Under the pieces are notes generated by a model. The model saw only the letters and a program-made list of their open reading frames with translations. It was not told where the DNA came from and ran no database searches. From the NCBI RefSeq assembly GCF_001718795.1, contig NZ_CP013437.1, positions 372,001-436,000 on the forward strand: 64,000 nt of DNA, written 5' to 3'. Of the stretch, positions 27,944 to 37,740 are shown in pieces (within the stretch, counting starts at the first letter, position 1; each line of letters begins with the position of its first letter). A program made the translations under genes and the position numbers. This DNA comes from Burkholderia latens (GTDB lineage Bacteria > Pseudomonadota > Gammaproteobacteria > Burkholderiales > Burkholderiaceae).

Positions 27944-29695
27944 ATGCCGAACAACTCGCCCTATCACCGAACGCTGTGGCGCGCGAGACGCTACCGGGCC
28001 ATGATGCTGGCTGCGTGTCTGGCCGTGCTCCTCGTTATGGTCGCCTTTGCGCACGACACGACGTTCCGCGTCGGCGCCGTGAGCCTGTGCGTGATTCTGC
28101 TGATGTATGTGCTGACCGCGTACATGCGGCGTCTCGAACACGCGAACCGGGCAATGCGCGCGAGCGAACAGCGCTGGCGCGCGGTGTTCGAGAACGCGCC
28201 GGTCGGAATCCTGGTGTTGCGTGCGCACGACCGCTACCTGATGGCGAACCCCGCGTTTCAGCAGATGGTCGGCTACAGCGATCGCGAACTTTCCGAGCGA
28301 CGCGCATCGGACATCACGCACCCCGATGATCGGGCCCTCACGCAGGCGCACATCGACCAGTTGGTGCGCGGCCAGGACCGCGTCAGATTCCAAAAGCGCT
28401 ACGTGCACCGCGACGGCCGCGTGGTGTGGACCGACATGAGCGTCGCGCGTGTGTTTTCGGCACATCAGCCGTCCGATACGGACGCGGAAGACCTGATCAT
28501 CGCCACCGTCGAGGACATCACGCAGCGCCTGGCCGACGAAGAAGCGCGACACGGCCTGGAACGGCAACTGCGCCAGTCGCAGAAGCTCGAAGCGCTTGGC
28601 ACGTTCGCCGGCGGCGTCGCGCACGACTTCAACAACATCCTCGCCGCGATTCTCGGATTCGGCGATCGCGCGCTCGCCGGCGTCGCACCCGACGCGCCCG
28701 CGCACTGCGACATCGAGCAGGTGCTGAAAGCCGGGGAACGGGCACGGCTGCTGGTCGAGCGCATCCTGACATTCAGCCGCAGCGGCCCGACGGCGAGGGA
28801 GCCGGTAGACGTCGGCGCGGTCGTCGACGAAACGGTGGAACTCGTGCGCGCCACGCTGCCGCCGCATGTCGCGCTCGACGTACGCATCAGCGCCCGCGAT
28901 GCTTACGTGCTGGGCGACGCCACGCATCTGCACCAGGTCGTGATGAACCTTTGCGGCAATGCGATCCACGCGATGCGTGCCGGCGGCACGCTGCATATCG
29001 GACTCGACGTCGTCAGCGTCGACACACCGCGCTCGCTGTCGCACGGCGCGCTGCGCGCCGCCCGTTTCCTGCGGCTCACCGTCGCGGACGACGGTTGCGG
29101 CATTCCGGCCGAGATACTGGAACGCATCTTCAACCCGTTTTTCACGACACGCCCCGCCGGTGAGGGGACCGGCCTCGGCCTGTCGCTCGTCGACGGCATC
29201 GTCCGCGAACACGGCGGCGCAGTCGACGTGCACTCCGCGCCGGGGAAAGGGGCGCGTTTCGACGTCTTTCTGCCCGCCGCGGACGCGCGCCCGGCGCCGC
29301 GTGCCGACGGGGTCCCGCCGCCTCGAGGGAACGGGCAGGTCGTGCTGGTGATCGACGACGAAGAAACACTCGTGCGCCTCGCGGAAGACGTACTGGCCGA
29401 TCTCGGGTACGAGCCGGTCGGATTCTCATCGAGCGAGGCCGCATGGGATGCCGTGAACGCCGATCCGGCCCGCTTCGACGTCGTCGTGACCGACCATACG
29501 ATGCCGAATTTGACCGGCCTCCAGCTCGCGGCCCGCATCGCGGGCCGGCGCGCGGATTTGCCGGTGATCCTGTGCAGCGGCTTCAGCACGGCCTCGCTTG
29601 AACGTGAAGCCCGCGCGCTCGGTGTGAGCATGGTGCTGCGCAAGCCGCTGAAGTCGCGCGATCTCGCAGACGCGCTCGCCCGCGTGCTGCGCTGA
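27944..29695 (+). CDS. PAS-containing hybrid sensor histidine kinase
   Basis: 583 aa. Two membrane helices lie at about 20-38 and 44-60 with almost no periplasmic loop. They are followed by a PAS domain (about 75-200), HisKA with the phospho-acceptor His in GVAHDFNN (about 227), HATPase (DGCGIPAEIL, GEGTGLGLSLVDGI) and a C-terminal receiver with Asp in VVVTDHTMPN (about 517). The lack of an extracytoplasmic sensor suggests an intracellular or membrane redox signal. Relay from the attached receiver to the separate regulator would need an Hpt protein, which is not in the window. Confidence 0.9.
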   Translation: MPNNSPYHRTLWRARRYRAMMLAACLAVLLVMVAFAHDTTFRVGAVSLCVILLMYVLTAYMRRLEHANRAMRASEQRWRAVFENAPVGILVLRAHDRYLMANPAFQQMVGYSDRELSERRASDITHPDDRALTQAHIDQLVRGQDRVRFQKRYVHRDGRVVWTDMSVARVFSAHQPSDTDAEDLIIATVEDITQRLADEEARHGLERQLRQSQKLEALGTFAGGVAHDFNNILAAILGFGDRALAGVAPDAPAHCDIEQVLKAGERARLLVERILTFSRSGPTAREPVDVGAVVDETVELVRATLPPHVALDVRISARDAYVLGDATHLHQVVMNLCGNAIHAMRAGGTLHIGLDVVSVDTPRSLSHGALRAARFLRLTVADDGCGIPAEILERIFNPFFTTRPAGEGTGLGLSLVDGIVREHGGAVDVHSAPGKGARFDVFLPAADARPAPRADGVPPPRGNGQVVLVIDDEETLVRLAEDVLADLGYEPVGFSSSEAAWDAVNADPARFDVVVTDHTMPNLTGLQLAARIAGRRADLPVILCSGFSTASLEREARALGVSMVLRKPLKSRDLADALARVLR

Positions 29696-29812
29696 CGGGG
29701 CGACCGGGCCGGCCGCGCACCATGCGATCGGCCCAGCCGGTGCGGCGCTTGTTTCAAATGTAACGCAGCCGCGGCAATCTGCAACGCCCGAGCAACACCC
29801 CGCGCCGACACT

Positions 29813-29837
29813 CCATTGCAATGCAATCTCGCAATGG
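29813..29837 (+). promoter_or_regulatory. Inverted repeat overlapping the cioA ribosome binding site
   Basis: CCATTGC (29813-29819) and GCAATGG (29831-29837), separated by 11 bases. The right arm runs into the GGAG of the Shine-Dalgarno (29836-29839). It could form an RNA hairpin hiding the site or be a DNA operator. Confidence 0.4.
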
Positions 29838-29846
29838 AGCGTACGC

Positions 29847-31277
29847 ATGGAAGCAACGGCCCTCCTGTTGTCCCGAATCCAGTTCGCGGCCACGGTCTCC
29901 TTTCACATCATCTTCCCGTCTTTCACGATCGGCCTCGCGGCGTGGCTCGCGGTACTCGAGGCCATGTCCATCGCGACGGGCAATCGCGTGTATCGCCGCG
30001 TATTCGAGTTCTGGCTGAAGATTTTCGGCGTCGCGTTCGGCATGGGTGTCGTCTCGGGCATCGTGATGGCCTTCCAGTTCGGTACGAACTGGAGCGAGCT
30101 GTCGCGCGCGAGCGGCCCGATCCAGGGGCCGCTGCTGACTTACGAATCGTTTACCGCGTTCGCGCTCGAGGCGACGTTTTTCGGTGTGATGCTGCTGGGA
30201 CGCGCGCGTGTGCGGCCCTGGTTCTATCTGACCTCGTGCATCCTCGTCGCGGCGGGTACGACGATGTCCGCCTTCTGGATCCTCGTGAACAACTCATGGA
30301 TGCAGCATCCGGTCGGATACGTCGTACAAAACGGCATATTCGCGCCCACCGACTGGGCGGCGATTATCTTCAACCACGTCGTGTGGGTACGCTTCCCGCA
30401 CATGCTGTTGGGTGCGTACCTGACGACCGCATTCTGCGTGGCTGCCGTCGGCGCGGCCTATCTGCTGAAGGACCGCTACCGGGTCGAAGCCACGCTCATG
30501 GTCCGGATGTCGGTTACGCTCGCTGCCGCGCTCGTCCCGCTGCAGATCCTGTTCGGCCATCTGACCGGCGACTATCTGCACGACGACCAGCCGGCCAAAT
30601 TCGCCGCCGTCGAGGGAAGATGGACCGACGAACAACCTGCCGCCGAAGTGATTTTCGCCATTCCGGACGCCGCGCACGAGCGCAACCGCTTCGAATGGAA
30701 AGTACCGGTGCTCGGCAGTCTGATCGCGTCGGGCACGGCGGACTCGCGCGAAGTCGGCCTCACCGACTTTGCCGCCGCCGACCGGCCGCCGGTGCTGATT
30801 CCATTCTTCGCGTTCCGCGTGATGGCCGGCTGCGGGCTGATCATGCTGGCGCTTGCGTGGGCGGGCACCGTCGCGGCCCGGCGCGGCCGGCTCGAACGAC
30901 GGCGCTGGCTCCTCTGGCCGCTCGCATGCAGCTTTCCACTCGGCTTCATCGCAATCCTCGCGGGATGGTTCACCGCCGAAGTCGGGCGCCAGCCGTGGAC
31001 CGTATGGGGCGTGCTGCGCACCGCAGATGCGCTGACGCCCGGGCTGACCGCGCACTTCGCGGCTGCGACGCTCGCGCTGTTCGTCGCCATATACGCATTC
31101 ATTTTCTGCTTCGGCGTGTACTACATCGTACGGATCGTGCGGCGCGGCCTCGTCATCGGCAACGTGCTGACCGTCTGGAATGGTCACGTGATTCAACAAA
31201 CGCATGCGCCCGCCGCGCTGCCGGTGCACGCGCGGCGCCGCGACGTCCTCAAGATTCGATCAGGAGAACTTCAATGA
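29847..31277 (+). CDS. cioA: Cyanide-insensitive cytochrome bd oxidase subunit I
   Basis: 476 aa quinol oxidase subunit with about nine helices. The haem b595 ligand is His20 in SFHIIFPSFTIGLAAW, and the quinol-loop region is short compared with E. coli CydA (522 aa), as in the CioA subgroup. It takes electrons from quinol and reduces oxygen without proton pumping, and the type is resistant to cyanide. ATG 29847 has GGAG upstream. The stop overlaps cioB as ATGA. It heads a run of six closely spaced genes. Confidence 0.93.
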   Translation: MEATALLLSRIQFAATVSFHIIFPSFTIGLAAWLAVLEAMSIATGNRVYRRVFEFWLKIFGVAFGMGVVSGIVMAFQFGTNWSELSRASGPIQGPLLTYESFTAFALEATFFGVMLLGRARVRPWFYLTSCILVAAGTTMSAFWILVNNSWMQHPVGYVVQNGIFAPTDWAAIIFNHVVWVRFPHMLLGAYLTTAFCVAAVGAAYLLKDRYRVEATLMVRMSVTLAAALVPLQILFGHLTGDYLHDDQPAKFAAVEGRWTDEQPAAEVIFAIPDAAHERNRFEWKVPVLGSLIASGTADSREVGLTDFAAADRPPVLIPFFAFRVMAGCGLIMLALAWAGTVAARRGRLERRRWLLWPLACSFPLGFIAILAGWFTAEVGRQPWTVWGVLRTADALTPGLTAHFAAATLALFVAIYAFIFCFGVYYIVRIVRRGLVIGNVLTVWNGHVIQQTHAPAALPVHARRRDVLKIRSGELQ

Positions 31278-32254
31278 TGACCTGGTTCTGGTTCGCCGAA
31301 CTCGCGTTCGCGCTCGTCGCTTACCTGATGCTCGACGGGTTCGACCTCGGTGTCGGCATGCTGACGGCCTTCGCCGGCGATGCGCGCGACGAGATGATCG
31401 CGTCGATCGCTCCGGTATGGGACGGCAATGGTACGTGGCTCGTCATCGCCGGCACGATCCTGTTCGGCGCGTTTCCGTCGGTGTATTCGATCGTGCTGCC
31501 TGCGCTGTATGCGCCGCTTTGTCTGATGCTCGCCGGGCTGATCATGCGTGGCGTCGCGATCGAATTTCGCCACAAGGCGGCGCGCTCGCGCCGGATCTGG
31601 GACGTGCTGCTGTTCGTCGGCTCGCTGCTCGCCAGCGTGATGCAGGGCGTATGCGTGGGCACGTACGCGCACGGGCTGCCGGTCGATCAGCTGCGCTACG
31701 CAGGCAACGGCTTCGAATGGTGTTCGCCGTTTTCGTTCTGGTGCGGCGTCAGCCTCGCGCTCGGCTATGCGCTGCTCGGCTCCGGATGGCTGGTGTTGAA
31801 AGGGCAACGCGCGTCGCAGCGCATCGGTCGCGACGCGATCGCGAGGCTCGCGCCGATCACCGCACTGTTCGTGCTGTCGATACTCGCGTCGACGCTGCTG
31901 ACCGAGACGACCGTCGAAACGCGCTGGCTCCTGCATCCGCTGCTGTTCGCGCTGCCCGTCGCAGCATGCGCGACGTTCCTTTGCGCGCCTGCGGCGGCGC
32001 GGCGCGACGGCGCGTCGGCCTATCTGTTCGCCGCCGGCGGATGCATCGCGATGGTGCTGATGCTCGCCGCATCGTATCTGCCGTTCATCGTGCCGTTCGA
32101 CCTGACGCTCGATGCAGCGGCCGCGCCGCGAGCGAGCCAGACGTTCATGTTCTGGGGCGCAGGCCTGTTCGTCATGCCGTTCATCGTGTTCTACACCTGC
32201 GTCGCGTACTCGGTATTCCGCGGCAGGGTGTCGAACGATCACGCATACCACTGA
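31274..32254 (+). CDS. cioB: Cytochrome bd oxidase subunit II
   Basis: 326 aa, eight or nine predicted helices. The conserved N-terminal LMLDGFDLGVGML and WDGNGTWLVIAGTILFGAFP are diagnostic of CydB. It forms the heterodimer with CioA. It starts by ATGA overlap at 31274 with GGAG upstream. No CydX-like small ORF was seen in the 39-base gap before lutA. Confidence 0.94.
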   Translation: MMTWFWFAELAFALVAYLMLDGFDLGVGMLTAFAGDARDEMIASIAPVWDGNGTWLVIAGTILFGAFPSVYSIVLPALYAPLCLMLAGLIMRGVAIEFRHKAARSRRIWDVLLFVGSLLASVMQGVCVGTYAHGLPVDQLRYAGNGFEWCSPFSFWCGVSLALGYALLGSGWLVLKGQRASQRIGRDAIARLAPITALFVLSILASTLLTETTVETRWLLHPLLFALPVAACATFLCAPAAARRDGASAYLFAAGGCIAMVLMLAASYLPFIVPFDLTLDAAAAPRASQTFMFWGAGLFVMPFIVFYTCVAYSVFRGRVSNDHAYH

Positions 32255-32293
32255 CGCTTTCGCCCCGAGCGTTCAATTCAACGGAGGAATTCC

Positions 32294-33037
32294 ATGAAGG
32301 TCGCCCTTTTCATTCCGTGCTTCATCGACGCGTTCTACCCAGACGTCGGGATCGCCACGCTGCAGTTGCTCGAGCGTCTGGGTTGCGACGTCGACTATCC
32401 GCTCGACCAGACCTGCTGCGGCCAGCCAATGGGCAACAGCGGCTGCGAAAGGCAGGCCGCCGCGACCGAGAACCTGTTCGTCAAGAATTTCACGGGCTAC
32501 GACTACATCGTCGCGCCGAGCGGCAGCTGCGTGCACCACGTGCGTGACCACCTGACCGCAGCCGACCAGACCCGCGATGCCGTCGCCGTGCGCAAGAACA
32601 CGTACGAGCTCGTCGAATTCCTGCACGACGTGCTGCGCGTGCGGGAATTTCCATGGGCCGAATTCCCGCACAAGGTCGGCCTGCACAACAGCTGCGGCAC
32701 GCTGCGCGCGTTGCGCACAGCGAAGATGTCCGAGATCGAGGAGCCGTTCTTCTCGAAGCCGCTGACACTACTCAAGGGCGTCAAGGGTATCGAGTTCATT
32801 CAGCCCGATCGGCCCGACGAATGCTGCGGCTTCGGCGGCACGTTTTGCGTATCGGAGGAACCGGTTTCCGCGCGCATGGGCGCGGACAAGGTGCGCGACC
32901 ACAAGCGCAACGGCGCGGAATACATCGTGTCGGCCGATTCGTCGTGCCTGATGCACCAGAAAGGTTGCTCGGACCGCCTGGAGCTGGGGCTGAAATTCAT
33001 CCACATCGCACAGATCCTCAATGGAGCACGAGCATGA
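32294..33037 (+). CDS. lutA: L-lactate oxidation Fe-S subunit LutA
   Basis: 247 aa with two CCG-type cysteine motifs (DQTCCGQPMGNSGC near residue 40; DECCGFGGTF near 178). These are typical of LutA/GlcF-like subunits that pass electrons from lactate oxidation. GGAGG precedes ATG 32294. It lies 39 bases after cioB and overlaps lutB as ATGA, so oxidase and lactate genes look co-transcribed. Confidence 0.92.
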   Translation: MKVALFIPCFIDAFYPDVGIATLQLLERLGCDVDYPLDQTCCGQPMGNSGCERQAAATENLFVKNFTGYDYIVAPSGSCVHHVRDHLTAADQTRDAVAVRKNTYELVEFLHDVLRVREFPWAEFPHKVGLHNSCGTLRALRTAKMSEIEEPFFSKPLTLLKGVKGIEFIQPDRPDECCGFGGTFCVSEEPVSARMGADKVRDHKRNGAEYIVSADSSCLMHQKGCSDRLELGLKFIHIAQILNGARA

Positions 33038-34407
33038 AACGCGTAGACCACGTCGGCGCATCCGCGAAATTCATCGCCGACGAAAAGCACATCCAGTTCC
33101 ATGACAAGCGTCTTTGGGAACTGCGCACGTCGCGGGATGCCGAGGTGCACGCCATCCCCGAATGGGAGGAATTGCGCACGCTTGCGTCGGCGATCAAGGA
33201 GCACACGCTCACGCATTTGCCCGAGTATCTCGAGGAATTCGAGCGCAACGCGACCGCCAACGGCGTGATCGTCCACTGGGCGAAGGATGCCGAAGAACAC
33301 AATCGGATCGTGTACGAGATCCTGGAGCGCCGTCACGCGAAGCTGCTCGTGAAGAGCAAGTCGATGCTGACCGAGGAATGCGAGATGCGCCCGTATCTGG
33401 AGGAGCGCGGCATCACTGTCGTCGAAACCGACCTCGGCGAGCAAATTCAGCAGCTCGATGACGAGCTCCCTTCTCACATCGTCGTGCCAGCCGTGCACAA
33501 GCTCGCCACCGACGTCGCCAAAATCTTTTCCGAGAAGATCGGCACCGACCCGAACGAAAGCAACATCCCGAAACTCGCCGAAGCGCAGCGCAACGCCACG
33601 CGTCCGCTGATCCTGAACGCCGATGCCGGCATGACCGGATGCAACTTCGCGGTCGCCGAAACGGGCGGCATCACCGTGTGCACGAACGAAGGCAATGCGG
33701 ACCTCAGCGCCAACGTGCCGCCGCTGCACATCGCATCGATCGGCATCGAGAAACTGATTCCGAAGCTCGAGCATCTCGGCGTATTCATCCGGATGTTGTC
33801 GCGCAATGCGATCGGTTCGCCGATCACCCAGTACACGTCGCACTTCCGCGGTCCGAAGAAAGGCGGCGAAATGCATTTCGTGCTGGTCGACAACGGCCGC
33901 TCCGAGCGGCTCGGCATGGACGACTTCTGGTATTCGCTCAAATGCATCCGCTGCGGCGCGTGCATGAACACGTGCCCGGTCTATCGACGCAGCAGCGGGC
34001 TCAGCTATGGCGGCGTCTACTCGGGGCCGATCGGCGCGATCATCAACCCGACCTTCAACCTGCGCAAGTACAGTTCGCTGCCGTTTGCGTCGACGATGAA
34101 CGGCAGTTGCACCAGCGTGTGTCCGGTGAAGATCAATATCCACGAGCAGATCTACAAGTGGCGGCAGATCGTGGCCGAACAGCACGAACTGCCGTTCGTC
34201 AAGCAGGAGGCGATGAAAGTCGCCGGACAGGTGCTGTCGCGGCCGGCGCTGTACCGCGCAGCCGTCAAGACGGCCGGCACCGCGGTATCGGTACTGCCGC
34301 GCGCCGTGCTCTACAACCCGCTCAACGTGTGGGGCAAGCATCGAGAAGTGCCTGACGCACCCCAGCAGACTTTCCGCGACTGGTATCTGAAGAGGAACAA
34401 GAAATGA
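33034..34407 (+). CDS. lutB: L-lactate oxidation Fe-S subunit LutB
   Basis: 457 aa. The N-terminal LUD domain (TGCNFAVAETGGITVCTNEG near residue 210) is followed by a ferredoxin-type cluster region CIRCGACMNTCPVY (near 305) and a second Cys group NGSCTSVCPVKI (near 355). It works with LutA and LutC to oxidise L-lactate to pyruvate. It is joined to its neighbours by ATGA overlaps on both sides. Confidence 0.93.
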   Translation: MKRVDHVGASAKFIADEKHIQFHDKRLWELRTSRDAEVHAIPEWEELRTLASAIKEHTLTHLPEYLEEFERNATANGVIVHWAKDAEEHNRIVYEILERRHAKLLVKSKSMLTEECEMRPYLEERGITVVETDLGEQIQQLDDELPSHIVVPAVHKLATDVAKIFSEKIGTDPNESNIPKLAEAQRNATRPLILNADAGMTGCNFAVAETGGITVCTNEGNADLSANVPPLHIASIGIEKLIPKLEHLGVFIRMLSRNAIGSPITQYTSHFRGPKKGGEMHFVLVDNGRSERLGMDDFWYSLKCIRCGACMNTCPVYRRSSGLSYGGVYSGPIGAIINPTFNLRKYSSLPFASTMNGSCTSVCPVKINIHEQIYKWRQIVAEQHELPFVKQEAMKVAGQVLSRPALYRAAVKTAGTAVSVLPRAVLYNPLNVWGKHREVPDAPQQTFRDWYLKRNKK

Positions 34408-35003
34408 GCAGCCGAGACCTGATTCTTTCCCGTTTGCGCGACGTGCGTCCCACGCCCCGGCCGTTGCCCGACGTGCCGCTGTTCGATACGGCTCTGCCGC
34501 CTGCCGTCGACACGTTCAGGGCGTCGCTCGCGCGACTCGGCGGGACGTGGTGCGCGATGCCCGAAAACGCGTCGCTCGACGCGTTCGTGCGCTCCCGGTT
34601 TCCCGGCGCGTCCGTGTTCTGCTCGGCCACGCCCGAGTTCGACGGCAACCGCGATCTCGCCGCGATCGACGATCCGCGCGCGCTGAACGACGTCGACGTC
34701 GGGATCGTGCGCCCGGCGTTCGCCGTCGCCGAAACCGGCTCGATCTGGCTCAGCGAGGCGCAATACGACGTCAACGCGCTCGGTTACCTGTCGCAACACC
34801 TGGTCGCGCTGCTCGACCCCGCCGACATCGTCGGCAACCTCCATCACGCGTATCACCGCAGCGAGTTCTTCGCGGCCAACTACGCCGTGCTGATGAGCGG
34901 ACCGTCGGCAACCGCCGACATCGAAGGCGTGCTGGTGCGCGGCGCACAGGGGATCCGCTCGCTCACCGTTATCCCGTTGCGGAGGCCCATCGGCGAACGG
35001 TGA
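34404..35003 (+). CDS. lutC: Lactate utilisation protein LutC
   Basis: 199 aa LUD-domain protein: AFAVAETGSIWLSEAQ near residue 110 and GPSATADIEGVLVRGAQGIR near 165 are the family's conserved patches. It overlaps lutB by four bases, and its stop overlaps an alternative start of the next gene as TGATG. LutABC together replace a flavin lactate dehydrogenase. Confidence 0.92.
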   Translation: MSSRDLILSRLRDVRPTPRPLPDVPLFDTALPPAVDTFRASLARLGGTWCAMPENASLDAFVRSRFPGASVFCSATPEFDGNRDLAAIDDPRALNDVDVGIVRPAFAVAETGSIWLSEAQYDVNALGYLSQHLVALLDPADIVGNLHHAYHRSEFFAANYAVLMSGPSATADIEGVLVRGAQGIRSLTVIPLRRPIGER

Positions 35004-35017
35004 TGCAGGAGCATGCG

Positions 35018-36997
35018 ATGAGCGCCATCAAGCGCATCCGAGACTGGGCGGCCCGTGCGGTTCGCGACGGGCGGCATCACCTGCCGCTGCCCACGGCGCT
35101 GAAGGCCGGACTGGTGTGCGCGGCGCCCGCGCTGCTTGCCGCCACGCTGCACGCGCCGCTGCTGTGCTGGGCGGCGATTGCCGCGTTCTGGACGTGTCTC
35201 GCCGACGAGCCGTCAGAATCGATGCGCCAACGTGCGCTCGCGGGTGCGATGTTCGGATTGATCGGCTCGCTTGCATCCGCCGCAGCCACGGCCGTGGCGG
35301 ATCTCGCGTGGCTCGCGGTCGGCCTGACCGGCATTGCCGTCTATATCGGCGGCCTCACCCGCGTGGGCGGCCCAACGATCGGCGCTCGGGGGCTGCTGCT
35401 TGCCACCGCGTGCGCGGTGTCGGCCGCGTTTCCCGCCCATCCGTGGCCGGCGCCTGCCGAGTATGCAGCGAGCTTCGCGGCCGGCAGTCTGTGGGCGGTC
35501 GCATGCCTCGTCGGCCTCCGGCCCGAAAGCGCGGCGACGCGCGCACGCCGGGCGGCGTTCGCCTATCTGTACGCGGCGGGATCGTTCGTGCGTGCGCTGG
35601 TGCCGGTCGCGCACGATGCACGGCACGCAAGCGGCCCGCACCGCACGGCACTGCGAACGCGACTCGATGCGCTGATTCGGACGGCGCGGAGCCGCCCCGA
35701 CGCGGCCGGCGCCACCGTGACGGCGTGGCAGCTAGACGGCGAACGCTCGATCGCATTGCTCGCGGGCCTCGACACCCTGCTGCGCAATCGGCCGCCCGGC
35801 AGTAGCGCCGCAACCGCGCTGCTGGTTCCGTCGCTGCACCAACTCGTCGCGTTAATCGACGCGCATGCCGACACCGTGCTCGCGCGGCCGCATGCTCGCG
35901 CCGCCGTCACGCGGCTGCGCAACCGGCTGACTGCCGACCTGCGCGGCGCAACGCTGCGCGCCGAAGGGGCGGCGCTGACCGAACCGGCACGGACGTGGCT
36001 GCAATCGTGCCTGGCGCTCATGATGGCATTCACCGATATCGGCGGCAGCGAGGTCGGCGATCGGCGCATGGCGCCGCCGCCGCAAACGGAACGGCACGAG
36101 CCGTTGCGCGCAAAGGCGACCGCACCAGGTGCGGCGCTGATGGAGATTCGCACAAACGGACGCATCGCGCGCTATGCGCTGCGCCTGTCCGCCGCGGCCA
36201 TGCTCTCCGCCGTGCTCGCGCGCGTGCTCGGCGTTCAGCAGGGTTACTGGATGGTGCTGACGACGTTGTTCGTCATGCAGCCGACCGTGCCGCACACGTT
36301 GAAAACGTCCGCGCTGAGAGTACTCGGCACGATCCTGGGCGCGATCCTGGCATCGGCGGTCGCGCTCGCGTGTCACAACCCGGTGCTTCTCGCGCTGGCG
36401 ATCGTACCGCTCGCAACCGGCACGTTCTCCGCAAGGCCGCTCGACTACGTGTCGTACATCCTGTTCCTCACACCGCATTTCATCCTGGTTGCGTATCTCG
36501 GCGCGCCGATTGCATCGCCGTGGCTGCTTGCCGGCATGCGGGTCGCGAACAGCATCGCCGGTGCGCTCGTTGCGCTCGGCGTAAGCGTGCTCGCGTGGCC
36601 CGATTGGGAGCGCAGGCGGCTCGATGCCGTGTCGAGCGATGCGACTGCCGCCGTGACGGAATACGTCGAACTCGTCCGTGCGTTCGTCACCACGCACGGG
36701 GTCGACGCAGATGCGCTCGTTGCAGCAAGGCGGCGCGCGTGCACGGCGACGGACGAACTCGACACGCTGTTGGCCGCCATGCGCCTGGAGACCGTCGCGA
36801 GGCGCCGACGCCATATCGACGATGCGCGCGAGCTGGTTCGTCGCCTGCGCGATGCGGTCGGCGCGGCCGCGCCGCTCGAGTGCCTCACGCCGGACATGAG
36901 CGACGGGCCGAGCGCAGGACGCGGGCCGCGCGCGCGGCCGCTATTCGACGTTCCGGCGCCCCCTTTGGCGTGCGCTGTCAAAAGCGCAGCCTCGTGA
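35018..36997 (+). CDS. FUSC-family membrane transporter (aromatic-acid-exporter-like)
   Basis: 659 aa with two membrane blocks of about six helices each (residues 25-165 and 385-530) separated by a soluble helical region, and a C-terminal cytoplasmic tail. This is the fusaric-acid-resistance/YccS layout. The C-terminal block contains RVLGVQQGYWMVLTTLFVMQ, a family hallmark. AGGAG six bases before ATG 35018 supports this start over 35003. It ends the cio-lut run and may export organic acids, but no substrate can be assigned. Confidence 0.85.
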   Translation: MSAIKRIRDWAARAVRDGRHHLPLPTALKAGLVCAAPALLAATLHAPLLCWAAIAAFWTCLADEPSESMRQRALAGAMFGLIGSLASAAATAVADLAWLAVGLTGIAVYIGGLTRVGGPTIGARGLLLATACAVSAAFPAHPWPAPAEYAASFAAGSLWAVACLVGLRPESAATRARRAAFAYLYAAGSFVRALVPVAHDARHASGPHRTALRTRLDALIRTARSRPDAAGATVTAWQLDGERSIALLAGLDTLLRNRPPGSSAATALLVPSLHQLVALIDAHADTVLARPHARAAVTRLRNRLTADLRGATLRAEGAALTEPARTWLQSCLALMMAFTDIGGSEVGDRRMAPPPQTERHEPLRAKATAPGAALMEIRTNGRIARYALRLSAAAMLSAVLARVLGVQQGYWMVLTTLFVMQPTVPHTLKTSALRVLGTILGAILASAVALACHNPVLLALAIVPLATGTFSARPLDYVSYILFLTPHFILVAYLGAPIASPWLLAGMRVANSIAGALVALGVSVLAWPDWERRRLDAVSSDATAAVTEYVELVRAFVTTHGVDADALVAARRRACTATDELDTLLAAMRLETVARRRRHIDDARELVRRLRDAVGAAAPLECLTPDMSDGPSAGRGPRARPLFDVPAPPLACAVKSAAS

Positions 36998-37101
36998 GCG
37001 CCAACGCGGTAATCGGCTCGGTCCGGATCCGCGCAGAAGCGGCGCACGGGACGCCGCGCCGACGCGCCTTCACTCGCTCACCGATTCACACACCCACGCA
37101 C

Positions 37102-37740
37102 TCAGCGCCCAACGAGCGCACTCGCGATCCGGTCGGCGAGCTGCCCGAGCACACGGCTCAGGGCGTCAGCCTGCGCCGCCGCATCGCGCGACGTGAGTTG
37201 CGCGGTCAGCGCCGTCTCCCGGCTCGACGTCACGCGCTCCGGGCGGCCGGACAACAACGTCCACGCAGCCAGAAACGTCAGCGTGCCGCTTTCGTCGGCG
37301 TGCGCGTCCAGCACCGTGACGACGAGCGTGCGCGTATCCGCCTGCCGCGGCGCGCCGGGCAACACGACGGCACCTTCAGGCAGACGCGCCAGCAAGTCCT
37401 GCGTCAGGGTCTCGCGCATCATCAGGTCGAGCGGCGCGCCCCAGCGTGCGCCGTCGTCGATCACGAGGCGATTCGCCGAACGCTGCACGACGACCTCGAG
37501 GCGGTCGAGCGCCGCCGGAACATGCACCGCAGTCAGCTGCACGGGCGCGACAGGCTCGGTTGCGCGCGGCGCAGCACTTGCCACCGGGCTCAGCGCAACG
37601 TAGCGCGTCGGTGGGCTGTGCCCGCATCCGGCGACGACGAACGTGCCACCCAGCGCGATGGTGACGGCGAGCGCGGCCGGTGCCGATTTCACCGCGTCGC
37701 GCACCGATGTTCGGATCCGCTTGCACGCAACAGCGATCAT
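37102..37740 (-). CDS. PqiC-like ABC-auxiliary lipoprotein (second locus)
   Basis: 212 aa. The lipobox VVAGC is near residue 39, and the DUF330-type core has LEVVVQRSANRLVIDDGARWG near residue 80. It is the last gene of the second leftward pqiABC set, overlapping pqiB by ATGA. It is only distantly similar to the PqiC at 18044-18754. The 104 bases between it and the convergent FUSC gene contain no clear terminator. Confidence 0.87.
   Translation of the reverse strand: MIAVACKRIRTSVRDAVKSAPAALAVTIALGGTFVVAGCGHSPPTRYVALSPVASAAPRATEPVAPVQLTAVHVPAALDRLEVVVQRSANRLVIDDGARWGAPLDLMMRETLTQDLLARLPEGAVVLPGAPRQADTRTLVVTVLDAHADESGTLTFLAAWTLLSGRPERVTSSRETALTAQLTSRDAAAQADALSRVLGQLADRIASALVGR

Noticed and set aside
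29696..29846. ANR/FNR box for the cytochrome bd operon
   Set aside because: No TTGAT-N4-ATCAA-like sequence was found in the upstream region.
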